Source: Laccaria trichodermophora
Lineage: Eukaryota; Basidiomycota; Agaricomycetes; Agaricales; Hydnangiaceae
Length of the DNA stretch: 64,000 bases
Direction of reading: 5' to 3'
NCBI GenBank assembly: GCA_018417955.1
Contig: JACTVC010000011.1
Span: forward strand, 494,262-558,261
The position numbers and the translations under genes are program-made. Below the pieces are notes generated by a model that was given only the letters and a program-made list of their open reading frames with translations, was not told the origin of the DNA and made no database searches. The first letter of the stretch is position 1, and each line of letters opens with the position of its first letter. Positions 35,301 through 46,124 of this stretch are shown piece by piece.

Positions 35301-35422
35301 AATGTCAGAGAGGATTACATCGGCAGAATGAGAGGAGATGTAGGAGGGACCTAAGTAGGGTGTTAGTCGTCCTGTGGGGTTCGAGAGACAGGCTTACCGT
35401 TTCCCTCAGTGGAACCGGTCAT
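32320..35422 (-). CDS. Protein with paired histone-fold-like N-terminus and disordered tail
   Basis: Minus strand, ATG at 35422 (MTGSTEGNG), about seven exons, roughly 900 aa. The first part (SYISSHSADVILSDIRPIKL, KALKSINVLLDEFLYNILSA, then LGKEALLEAEVELRAYW) has the helix pattern of an H2B-like histone fold. The second (PKAALVAPAALYLTAILEHI, LSNVGRVAARDSSRTSATVN, then DLFVALCEDDSIYCLFRAM) matches the H2A alpha2-alpha3 pattern closely. From about residue 220 on it is Ser/Pro/Arg-rich and disordered, with short conserved blocks such as RELMDFLAEGPPEPP and KELLDFLAQGPPSSL, a near repeat, and AGRLQRMISKLNLG. A single-chain histone pseudo-dimer is known from the N-terminus of SOS. I infer a regulatory or scaffold role; nothing shows that it is a chromatin histone. 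Confidence 0.7.
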
Positions 35423-35627
35423 TGTCGTCGCGTGCAACCAGGCTTCTTAAGAACGGGGCAAACGGTCGCCACCACAGTCCAAAATGATACGCCGAATATG
35501 GATGAATTTCTCACATCAACATAATTTGTCAAAAATTACTCTCCGACCTGTCTAAGTAAGTACATCCTACATAAATTGTGTATCACTAAGATATTCGAAT
35601 ACCACAAAAATATTCGAGTATAATCGT

Positions 35628-38600
35628 TTACAGTGGACCCTCAGCCGCGTCGTCATGCAGATGCCCAATCGTGACATCCAACCCCTCGGCTTTTATGTCC
35701 TCTGTCAGCCCGATGGACACAGGAGGTGGCGTCGATATCTGTGTACCCTCCACGGACTCCTCTTCCTCTTCATTATCCCATAGGGATAATCCTTCACTCA
35801 ACATTTCAGAAATGGCAGCAGAATCCAACTTTTCGAGCGGCATGTCGACAGGTTCTGATAGGCTCGATGAATAACGCGTCGAGCGCCTCGTCAGGTATTC
35901 GTAAGTTTTGATTACTTCTTGATCCAAAACCCCATCACGTATCCTGCGACGAGTTGATCTCGCAGCTTTTTGTTTGTTCGGCCTCTGTGTTTCCACGCCA
36001 GCAATGTTTCGCAAGACCTAACGAAGCAATCAATAAAGGCTGACCTTCTAATAGATTCACCTTACCCATGGACCCAGCCTAGCGTGGCGGTCGTCTGGGA
36101 TTGAAGCCTGTTGAACCTTCCTGGACAGTACCATGTATGACGGAAGTATTGGAGGAGCGGGAGGTAAAGGACCCTCCAGAATCGGAGCTGTTGGCCAACG
36201 GGGCGGTCTGGGCTTATCATTCTTATGCTCCGCTTGTATGTGCTTGAGAAGCTTAGCGGAACTGCGAAAGGCGTCCTCACATCCTAGTTAACGAAATGAG
36301 TCTCCGGGCACACACACAAGATCCCAGACCTACCCTCATATGCGCATTTCAGGAAACTAAGTGCGTGGTGCATCTCGACGTGGTTCTCTTCAACTCGGCA
36401 TCGTCTGCCACAATTTCTCCACAAACAGGTGTATGGTTTAGGCTGCAACCTGGAGTCAATGTTGAACGAAAGACAACATAAAAAACGGTGGCACACTTTA
36501 GTATGATTTGAATCAGGAAAATGTGACTTGACATGGATAACGAGCCCCTCCACAGAGTTCATGACAACGTCGCAGCCACCCCACTTGCATGGAGCCTCCT
36601 GAACCCGAGAGCAAGCAAGATGCATCGCCTCCCTTTCCTCTTCATCTAAAGGAAAGTTTTGCTTCGGTAAGAGCACAAAGACGAATTCTCAAGTTGCTCA
36701 CCGTGGGTCGTCCGTCCTTGAGAATCGAACGTAAAATCAAAATCTACACTCCCATATGCTTAAAATTTCTTTCAATTGACCTATCTATGAAGAAACACAC
36801 CTTCCCCTGGCGTAGACGGGGCTAGAGACTGTGTCTGTGTTCTGTCCCTATTAGTTCTATATGTTTGAGAAGCCCTTGTAGCCTGCTGCTCTTTCTTCGC
36901 TTGTTTCGCTCTAAATCGTATCAAATATTCTGGTGCTGGTGGGATCAAGATATAGAACGGCTGTTCTCGCTGCTTGTCTTTGGTGTCTATTTGCTTTTTA
37001 TTATTAATAGTGGTCGACTCTGTCGCGTCTACTGTTGACTCATGGGCATCACCAGAGAGCACGATTGGGAGAGTGTCGTCGTCATTTGCTACATTCGCAT
37101 ACCCCAGAGTTGGAGATGACGAGGGTGACGGCAGAAATAGTGGATCATCCTTCTTTGGAGGTGGAGAGGATAATAATTCGACTCTGTGGTCAGAAAACGC
37201 ATTGCGTGCAGGCGATGGTAGGTCGACAAGAGGTTTGCGAGCGGGAAGAGTACTAGCAATCGAAAGGTCGCCAACGGTGGAAGCAGAAGGTGTCACAGTG
37301 GAAGGTTCCGCCATAGACTTCTGCTGAGTCAAGGGTATGTCAACAAGAACTTTGCGAGCGGATGAAATTGATGTGCCGGCTACCAGGAGGGTTCTGGTGG
37401 AAGTCGGGGAATGATCGACAAGATCTTGGGTCTGAGCAGCTGCGATGAGAGGGATGGACGGTTGCACAGCTTGCGCCGTCGATGTTGAGTCATTTTCAGA
37501 AATGGGCTGCGTGGTGCCAGTTGGGATGACGGCAATTGGAGTTTTGAGAGATGCTGTAGCATCATTAACTTCTGTCCCCTGTGGAAGTAACGCTTGAGTG
37601 TTGTTGATCATTTCAATATTCTCACTTCCGCGAGGACGTAGTGTCGTAGAGGAAGGAGAGCTTGTTAAACCGTCCACACGTCCAGCTTGGCTAGTTGGAA
37701 GAGCGATGACAGTCGCCCCTTGAACCTTCTGCTCCGTGGCATGACGCTTGACTTCACGGTCTACCCCCAGACCGAGCGATGAACTGCTCTCTCGACCTCT
37801 CTTGCCAAGGGCAAACATAACATCCCTTGCGAGAGTTCTCTTGTCCGCTTGAGCTGGTGAACGCAGGCTTCCACTCGATGGGAGGGGGCGAGAGGTGTGA
37901 AGAGTTACCGAAACCTCAGAGGAAGATGGAGCTACGGGAACAACGCTTTCTTTGTTCCCTGGAGCTAATTTATTGGGGGTCACCGGAATTGATGGAGGAT
38001 TAGTTGCAGGAGTAAATATTTGTTTACGTTCTGGAAGCGACATGGGCCACTGGTGTGGAGAAAGCTTTTGTGGAGTTTGAAGGGGCGAATTGTCGCGAAG
38101 CAATGAAATGAAATCGTTCACACTCAGAGAATAAGGGAGCTTGTCATGACCAGGGAAAACTATGGAAGTCGCAGATTGAGCGTCCTTAAAAATTCGAAGG
38201 TAGGGCGACATAGAAAGAATCCGGAATGTGCCAGGGTGCAATTCTATTTGGCAATTATGGATGTCCCTCTCCAACAGAGAGCGTTGGTTGGAATGCAACG
38301 GTGCGAAATAGGCCCGTGCGCTTTCTGATGCGGAAGTGGGAGTGGCCCCTGTCTTCGGCGCAAAGAGTGTTGAAGGGGGCAGAGCATCCTGCCGAATGGA
38401 GATGGTCATTTCTCGAGATCCTTCTCTGTCCACAACCTGCTGAGATGTCGGTTCAAAACCTGACTGAAGGGCGGTATTGATAGTTGATGGAAGGGGGGCA
38501 ACTTGGTGGTTCGTATTGGCAGGCGGTAGAAGTTTATGTATTACAGAACCTTTGGGAACCGGATTACTAGGAACAGCGGTCTAAAACTGGTGTCAGCGGC

Positions 38601-39734
38601 GCGAAACAAATGTGAATAACTCGCATACCCCAATTGATTGACGAGTAGACGCAGTAGATGCAACCCGAGTCACAGGAGCAATCCCTTTCCGCTCTCCCAA
38701 TGCCCCAGCAAGACTTGAAGACTCTAAGGTTGGCCGCGTGAGGATGTCGTCTGATCAAACAATTAATTCAAAAGGAGACAGACCATTATGCCGAACATGT
38801 GCAGGTCGATAGGCAGCGCTACTGGTGTTGCCTATGGCCGATGCATGGAACTGAAGTGAAAGTGCGGCTTGTGATAATGCTTCAGGCTGGGTTTGAGCCC
38901 GCGAATGAATTTCTTGAGGGGAAACCTGAACTCCGTGAACTCCTTGGGTTGATGGAGATGGATTTGCGAGCTGGTGGGGTTGTGTTTTATGTATCCGTTG
39001 CCGATGAGGTTGTTTATTGTTTTCACCATGACCATGATATTGTGGATGACCCAGATGAACTGTGGACTGCGTGCTCCATTGGTCTGGGTTAAGAAAGTGA
39101 GATTGGTTGGCTGCCTGGTTCCTCTGGCTTGACTGTGTCATCGAGCTGGCTCTACTGCGGCTTGTTGTAGCCTGTGTCCAAGCAGGTCCATGCTGGTAAC
39201 CTTGCGTTGGAGCATGAGGATTGGAGGACTGGAATACAGATGAGTGTCAAACATATGACAAGAAGACAATGATTTTCACAGCGTATTCATATTGAGAAAC
39301 TTCTTCAATTCTTGATGAACTCGGCACATTAACGAATTGAGGAGCTGAGGCTTGAAAACTGGAAAATGGAGACGACTGCGTTGCTGGTGGCACAATGATC
39401 ACCCTGTAGATAGGTGAGTTGAACACATTTTTAATTCGATGCCCGAAACTACTCGCCCCTGCTCCTGTTGCTTCACTGCTTCCAGCATCCGCCTGTACAC
39501 AGATATGGATTAGAAACGGTGAATGACAAAACGAACTAAGACCTACTTGGCTTCATCTCCTTCACGAACCTTATCCTCCAACTGTTGCATGAAAGCTTCA
39601 TAATTTTGCTTTTTCTGATCTATCCTTTCTTCCCATTGGTCCAGCTGTGCCTTCAAGGCCGCGATTTGAGCCTTCCGGGCGTGATACTCCTCTGTATCAA
39701 GCATGGGAGGAGAGTTACTGCGGTTAACCGACAT
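35628..39734 (-). CDS. Long C2H2 zinc-finger protein with coiled-coil N-terminus
   Basis: Minus strand, ATG at 39734 (MSVNRSNSPPMLDTEEYH), many exons, roughly 1,100 aa. The N-terminus is a coiled coil (KAQIAALKAQLDQWEERIDQ then KKQNYEAFMQQLEDKVREG). The middle is Gln/His/Ser-rich disorder from 39,400 to 37,000, with one ordered block at about residue 380 (FAPLHSNQRSLLERDIHNCQ, IELHPGTFRILSMSPYLRIF). Near the C-terminus are CKWGGCDVVMNSVEGLVIHV (then KSHFP), YTCLWRNCGRRCRVEENHVE and ALSFLKCAYEGCEDAF (then HIQAEH), that is, about three C2H2 fingers. After them come an acidic stretch and DEEEEESVEG-like sequence. A sequence-specific transcription factor is inferred; no named orthologue recognised. 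It shares a short divergent region with NDUFAF5. Confidence 0.72.
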
Positions 39735-39878
39735 GATAGAACATGGGCAAGTTGCACAGTAGGGTGAAGGCGCGTCGAAATAGCCTTGAAGATGGTGTTG
39801 TTCTAGAGAGAGGGTGGAGGCGCGTCGAGATTGTCACAGATGGCGTTGTTACAAATCGCAAAAGTCGTGGGAAAACAT

Positions 39879-41338
39879 ATGTCTGTTCAACGTCTTCTTC
39901 ACAAACTTCGCTCTACCCAAACACGTTCATTTGCAGCTATTTCCGTCAACTCCCCGCCACAGCCTGTGAATTATGTTAGTCCATATCAAATCTTTGACCG
40001 GAACGCGAAAATGTTGCAGAAAGACCGTGCAGCCATTCGAGATGCCGGGGCGCGAAATAGAACCGTAGACTACATTCGTGAAGAGGTTGCAGAGAGGATG
40101 ATGGAGAGATTTATGGTGATTTGAGGGTTCTTCTCTTAAATCATACGTCCTAACTTGCTTTTCTTCCTCCTGGTAGGACATAAAACGAAAATTTGACACC
40201 GTTGTCGACCTTGGATCCGGACCAGGGCACTTTTCTAAGCTACTGGAAACTGACAAAGTGAAGAAAAGCATCATGATTGATTCTAGCGGTACAAATTCCT
40301 GCAACATCTCTAGAAGTTCACATCCTTATGCATTTAACAGGTCGGCTTCTAAACCGTGATCCTGACTCTGAATTCGAAGGTAAGCTTGGATGTAGGATGA
40401 TTCTGTCCTACTCAGGCGCGGCTTAGTTGAAGTCGAACGTATTGTTGGAGATGAGGAAAATTTGTTAACGATTATCGACCGCAATTCACAAGAGGCGGTT
40501 TTATCCTGCCTAAGCCTTCATTGGGTCAACGACCTTCCAGGTTAGCCTGCATCATGACGCTCCAGAATCTCCCACTCAAATCCATTTAGGAATTTTGGTG
40601 CAGATTCAAGAGGCCCTACAACCTGATGGGCTTTTTCTGGCTGCTATGTTTGGGGGCGAGACTCTCTTTGAACTCCGGTAGGCTTATGCTGTTTCCCCTT
40701 TCCTGGGTGCTAAAAGCTTCCTAGAACTTCACTTCAGCTCGCAGAAATTGAGCGCGAGGGTGGAATATCCCCTCATGTTTCGCCTATGACTGGTCGGTTT
40801 TCTTGCGTCAAACGTACCGAATAAATACTCAACAAGATAATAGATACCCGAGATATTTCGAATTTACTCGGGAGAGCAGGTTTTACCCTGCTTACGGTCG
40901 ACACCGACGACGTCAAGGTCGCCTATCCGAGTATGTGGGAGCTCATGGAAGATCTTCAGGATATGGGAGAAGCCAACGCTGTAATTGGGAGGTAAGTGAC
41001 CCGGCGTATCAATCGGCCAACATGCTTTACCATAGGTTGTATAATTTAGGAGAAACCTCATACAACGCGATACTCTATCTGCCGCATCTGCTATTTATAA
41101 AGGTTTGTCAGACTCTCCAAAACAGGAGTCATTCTTTGAACCGTCCCAATCTATCAGAACTTCATGGTGAAAGTGATAGCATTCCAGCTACATTTCAGAT
41201 TATTTATATGGTGTGTGATAAACCCCCCTCTTCAGATAACAAATTGAGGCTTTGCAGATTGGGTGGAAGCCCGCGCCTTCCCAACCGAAACCTCTCGACA
41301 GAGGAACTGGCAAAATGAACTTGAAGGATGTCTTGTAA
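39879..41338 (+). CDS. NDUFAF5: Mitochondrial complex I assembly methyltransferase (NDUFAF5-like)
   Basis: Plus strand. The start chosen is the ATG at 39879, giving [20 protein letters not shown], a typical mitochondrial presequence; an ATG at 39840 in the same frame would add 13 residues. Exons read [40 protein letters not shown] (SAM-binding GxGxG-like loop), [79 protein letters not shown] and [11 protein letters not shown], then [20 protein letters not shown] and NLKDVL. This order matches NDUFAF5, which modifies an arginine of a complex I subunit during assembly. Some small introns are closely spaced, so individual junctions are approximate. Confidence 0.88.
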
Positions 41339-41922
41339 CACCCGGAATTTTTTTGAAATATATCCACACCTTCTAAACACCTTACGCCATTTTATCCGCC
41401 TTGGCACCCCGCGTTGGTCTCACCTTTTCAAACCCCAATCCTTATTACACTAGTGGAGTTTCTTTTGGCGAGCTTTGTCTCTTAGGTGATCGTAAGGAGG
41501 TTATCACCGTCGCATGAGCGCGTATCCCATTGTTCGTTAAATTAGACGGGCCCTGGGAGGGGCAATCCAACCTCGATAAATTTTCAGAAGAAAAAAAACA
41601 GGAAAAAAAGGAAAAAGGACAAAAATTAATTAATCAAACACGAGATAGTCAGCTTACAAGTCTTCCTCGCGGATGGACCGTGAGTGCGGCTCTGTGGGAG
41701 GGCGAAGGATAACTGTTCGTGCACACGCCAGTGGATCAGCATCAGAGGCTCAGCCGCGACGAAGACATGGGAGGTGGCGGAAAACCCGACAATTCAGAGT
41801 AGGCTCTCCCTTATCAGAACCTTCCAAAAGCTCCGTCCCAATAAGGTTCAACGACTGCCTAAAAGAGCCCATCTATGTTTTGTTTATATTTCCCAACCTT
41901 TATATCAGTACATTATGTGACA
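41335..41922 (+). mobile_element. Possible solo LTR downstream of NDUFAF5
   Basis: The stretch opens TGTAACACCCGGAATTTTTT, the kind of start seen in Ty3/Gypsy LTRs of fungi and plants, and a TGTGACA at 41916-41922 could close it, giving a typical length of 588 bp. No matching target-site duplication is visible (TGTCT before, GACGT after), so this is a weak call. The start overlaps the NDUFAF5 stop codon. Confidence 0.22.
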
Positions 41923-42141
41923 GACGTAAGTCCTTGACATTTGGGCAATGAAATTAAGCTCATGTTTGCTACTTACCCCCCTCGTTATAAACGGCCGAGG
42001 TGGTATTTTCCATGGGTGCCCCGACAACAAGCCGCAAAGTAATTGGGATTTAGATAACTATATTGGAAACAGTACCACTTCCCACTCTCTATCTTCTAAA
42101 TGACCACCACCGTGGGTCGAGTATGACCTTGTGCCGCAAGG
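41339..42141. other. Intergenic stretch without supported gene
   Basis: It holds an A-rich purine tract near 41,590-41,640 and open frames below 95 codons with no family signal. See the possible LTR entry. Confidence 0.4.
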
Positions 42142-43411
42142 TTAGGGCGACTGTTCTTTTTCAACCGCCCTTGTCTGCTGCTCGTTGCCTTCAGCAACGA
42201 ATGTACCTTCCGCCTCAGTGATGGGAGGAATTGCTTCTGAAGTCGCGGCGCTTCTTTTCCCTCCAGCATGAAATTTCCGTTGTGGTATGACAGCGTAGAA
42301 TGCTTCCTCCCAGTCCTTGGTCTCCACCCACTTCACGAGGATTTCAAAAACTTGGTTGACGGTCAGAACCTTACGGGTGGGAAGCGATGACAAGTACCGC
42401 CCGATAGGGAGGCGAGCAGTTCGAACGCCGGATTTGTTTGCTTTATTGAGGCAAAGATTCTAGTGAGAAAAAAACAGACAGGTAAGGCAAGGCACGCTGG
42501 TGACCTAAAAAGCAAGATCACTTTGTACCGGTTGTGATCACATATCCCACCGATGATATACGTCTCATCAGCTTTCAGCTCGGTTAATTCGTCCTCGGAG
42601 TCCGCTGTGAGGTAAACAACCTGTTGTCGGGTATCAACGTCCATCGATCCACCACTTCCGCCGACTGGCGTATGGTCTTGGGATTCAGCTGTAGGCCTTT
42701 CGACCTCGGAGGTCCTTGAGGAGGTGCTGGTGTGTTCTATGGCTATCTCGACAGAGGGGACAACGTCAAGCTGCTCTAGCCAAAGTCGGTCATAACCCTC
42801 CTGCCACCAGTCGGCATTTTCCCAGCGTTTATAACTAGCTTCACCTATGGCTTCGAGCCGGTCGAAGGTACGTCTATTGAGGGACGTGAAAACCAGTGAA
42901 AACGGAAACGATGCCTGGCGGTTGGCACTGTAGGTGTAGGCCAGTTGGGAGCAGAGGGACTTTATCTCCTGAAAAATCAAATAGGATTGTTATGATTGGC
43001 GTCGGTGATATGCCTCACGGTAGAAGGATGGAGGTAGGGACGGAAGAGGGGATAACACAAACCCACCTTTTCGCTCATCATATCATCGAATCCAAGGTCA
43101 ACGACGACTCTGCCACCGAACTGGACTCTGGCCTTCTTTTTTCGCCTGTTGCTTTCTTCCGCATTGCCATCGTCCAGCTCCCCCGCTGCGCGTTTTGCTG
43201 CTTGACTGCGTTTCTTCTCTTTCTTGGCCTCCTTTTCGCGAGCGCGACGCTCTAGCTTGTTGGCAGCGAATCGCTCCGCCTTTGCAGCCTTTTTCAGAGC
43301 GCTTTTGGAGAGAGCTTTCTGGGGCTCCTCAGTACTCTCCGCGGGGGTCGTGAGGTCAGTCTGCGAAAGGCTTGGTTCCGTTTGCTCGGCAATTTCAGTG
43401 CCGTTATCCAT
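42142..43411 (-). CDS. TRM10: tRNA (guanine-9-N1) methyltransferase TRM10
   Basis: Minus strand, ATG at 43411 ([20 protein letters not shown]), three exons. The Lys/Arg-rich head ([20 protein letters not shown] then [18 protein letters not shown]) is the tRNA-binding N-terminus usual in the family. The SPOUT domain follows: [20 protein letters not shown] then [73 protein letters not shown] then [20 protein letters not shown] and [14 protein letters not shown] and the [10 protein letters not shown] knot are diagnostic. It methylates N1 of G9. The protein has an additional acidic C-tail and a serine-rich insert near 42,650-42,730. The divergent partner is the thioesterase gene, 119 bp away. Confidence 0.93.
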
Positions 43412-43530
43412 AGCGATCTCGTGCCTGGAGCAGCGTCACGCCTGTATCCCTGGACTCTCCTCAGCAACTTGCTCGGGGTTTGAGATATCTCTGAGGTGCA
43501 GAAGGATATCTTTGAAAAGGTCACCGGTAG

Positions 43531-44720
43531 ATGCCGACGCTCCTGAGATTGATTATTTGGAGCAGAGCTCGAATTGCTCGGGTCGTAACTTGGACAAGCA
43601 TCCTTGGTCTCCTTGTCACAGTTGCATACTATTGCAAATCATACCTAGCCTCCCCTACACTGATCAAGACCGCCACTCCTCACCCCCACCCTTCGATCAT
43701 GGCAGCAGCAACTACTCTCAAGTACCTCACCGTTCCCGCCATCGGTAAACATACCGCCACGGTCCTATTCGTCCACGTACGAACACGTTTACCCATCTGG
43801 GTCCAATGGACGCGTAGCTGACGAAATCTCGTCGCTCAGGGTTTAGGCGACACAGGACATGGCTGGAAACCTGTCGCCGACATGTTCAAAGCCGACCCTG
43901 CTCTCGCTCACGTCAAATGGATTCTTCCGCATTCGTCAGTGCAGATTATTTGCCTCCTTAAGTGCACGTTCTGACTTGACCACTTGTTCTACTTCAATCT
44001 GTTACCCTCGATTCGACTTATTTTGTCTTGCGATCGACCAAATACAGACCTACCCGGACAGTCAAAGCTAATATGGGCATCGAGATGCCTTCATGGTGTG
44101 TCTGAAATTTTGGGTGTACCGGGTTTGTGCCCGTTCCGATTATTGGCATAGGTTCGACATATACTCATTTGGGTTCGACACCGAAGAGGACGAAATGGGC
44201 ATGCTTCAGTCTGCGCGCATGATCAATGGGTTGATATCAGCAGAAGTCGATGGAGGGATTGACCCCCGACGCATTGTTCTTGGAGGCTTTAGTCAAGGCG
44301 GCGCAATGTCACTTCTGACGGGACTTACGGGGGAGCGAAAGCTAGCAGGAGTCGCCGTCCTAAGTGGCTGGCTGCCACTGCGAAATAAATTCAAGGCGGT
44401 AAATTTAAACTTTAGTATTTGCACTTGGGGAGCATGCTAAATAGCGGTAAATCTAGATGGCTTCGCAGCACGCAGCCTCCATTCCTGTCTTTTGGGGTCA
44501 TGGCGCAGCAGATCCTCTCGTCAAATATCAATTCTGTAAAGATTCGGCTGATTTCCTCACCCAGACCCTTGGAATGCCTCTTGCTCCTACTACGGGAGAA
44601 TGCAAAGGACTGTCTTACAACATCTATGAGGGTATGGGCCACACGACAACCCAGAAGGAATTGGACGATCTCAGAGAGTGGATCAAGAAGGCCATCCCTG
44701 GCGAAGAAGCACAGTCTTGA
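43531..44720 (+). CDS. APT1: Acyl-protein thioesterase 1 with N-terminal membrane helix
   Basis: Plus strand; exons 43531-43776, 43840-43934, then a short exon ending at SW, the FDIYSF exon, and a final exon to 44720. The product has VLFVHGLGDTGHGWKPVADM, WILPHSPTRTVKANMGIEMP (then SWFDIYSFG), DPRRIVLGGFSQGGAMSLLT (catalytic Ser), IPVFWGHGAADPLVKY (Asp) and YEGMGHTTTQKELDDL (His). This is the APT1/LYPLA family, which removes palmitate from proteins. The ATG at 43531 gives an extra N-terminus with a hydrophobic helix (RVVTWTSILGLLVTVAYYC) before the usual start; the inner ATG at 43699 (MAAATTLKYLTVP) would give the standard soluble protein. Both may be used. Confidence 0.9.
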
Positions 44721-45743
44721 TTCATTAAGTGCCAGCAGATACTGTTAGACTATATCGTCATCCTTGATTCTTTCTTAGTGTCCGTCACGTTTTTACCCCC
44801 TCGTCCTTTTTCATACTTACTCGGTCGGCTGGTCCAAGATCATTTCCTGTCTTCACAGATATTTTATCCCTCCACCGTTGTACAACACACATGCAAAAAA
44901 AGACTTCTACCTTATCACTTCGTACTAAAAGGAGGGAAGTTCCAATTAATTGTATAATTCAGCCAGGCTGTGCCCGACGCCAACGGCAATTACTCGAATG
45001 ACCAGAAGGAAGAGCCATGGACAAGTCACAGGTGTGGGCTAGTGTGGGGTCGATCGCCGTACAAACCCGACATGACTGGTCCGAACTGGTCCAGCTTCTG
45101 GTAATGGGACATATCTTGTTGAGATCTGGTGAAGGGCTGAACCCTTTATTGATGAAAAGGACGGGAGAGGGCAACGTGGGTCCTCGGACTCAATCTTCTT
45201 AGTACGCTGGATTCCTGTCAAGCCTGCAGGAGGATGCAAATGGAATTGATGCAGGTATTGGAGGAGAGGCAAGGCGCTAAGGAACCGTAAACTCATGAAA
45301 GCGAGGACGATCCGAGCTCTTCCCTGTTAACAGGGTGGTCAGAAACATTATATATAAATTAACAATTGACAAAACGAGGAAGTCGTCAATCTGCGACGGC
45401 ATTTGGCAGAGAAGTCCAGGTTGTTGATGTATATTGTATTTGAACTTGAAGGTCACCTCACCCATGAATTAGCGTACAACTGTGTTCATAATAAATAGAT
45501 CGCACCACTTTGAAGCCAAGGCGAGCCATAGTTGCAATCATCGCTCAAAGTCTCGGAGCCTGGAGGTACGTAGCTTGGTTCTCCAAAGAGAGGGTGGTCC
45601 AAGGATCCGGAGATATCAACGGTGCCAAACAGGAACCTGTCCTTCTTGACATGCTTGACTTATGGCATGGCGCACCCTGACGTATACCTTCACGAACTCA
45701 CGAATTCTTAATACGACCCTCCCAGTCGACTTATTCGTCAACT
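44721..45743. other. Intergenic stretch without supported gene
   Basis: About 1 kb. A 62-codon minus frame at 45277-45465 (ATG at 45465) has a hydrophobic segment but no family signal or TATA context. Other frames overlap on both strands at 44,960-45,300 and look spurious. Confidence 0.4.
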
Positions 45744-46124
45744 ATGTCAAATCCATTAGCAATCCCCATCATCAAGAGCAATTCACCACCACCGGCTTAT
45801 AGCGAGATCCCGCCCTCCTCGAGCGCATCCGCCTCCTTCCCTGCACCAGCGCCTCTTTTTGCTCATGCTGGTCCATCTCAACATTTTGGGCCCACACCTT
45901 TAAATCCCACCCAGATGCTTTTGCCTTATGCATATTATGGTGACCCTGCAGCTGCGGATCAACGTGCACGTTGGCGTTTTGCTGCGACATTGCTATGGGC
46001 TCTAGCTGCATGGCTCGTGCTGGCCTTATTTGCTGGTGTGGAGTTGTGGGCTGAGGAGGGTTGGGGGAGGCAGAATGTGGAGGCTTCGGTCACGACGGGA
46101 CTCAGAAATTGTGTTGTTGCCTGA
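45744..46124 (+). CDS. Small Pro-rich single-span membrane protein
   Basis: One 126-codon frame starts MSNPLAIPIIKSNSPPPAYS at the ATG at 45744. The N-terminal 75 residues are Pro/Ser/Ala-rich with PPPAYSE, a PPxY-type site for WW-domain ligases, and YAYYGDPAAADQRAR just before a hydrophobic helix (ATLLWALAAWLVLALFAGVE) at residues about 80-100, then a short tail ending LRNCVVA. No family name applies; the layout of a PY site plus one membrane helix is typical of adaptors for Nedd4/Rsp5-type ligases. No introns seen. Confidence 0.6.
   Translation: MSNPLAIPIIKSNSPPPAYSEIPPSSSASASFPAPAPLFAHAGPSQHFGPTPLNPTQMLLPYAYYGDPAAADQRARWRFAATLLWALAAWLVLALFAGVELWAEEGWGRQNVEASVTTGLRNCVVA

Noticed and set aside
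45277..45465. 62-codon minus-strand frame with a hydrophobic stretch
   Set aside because: Too short, no relatives recalled, no promoter context.
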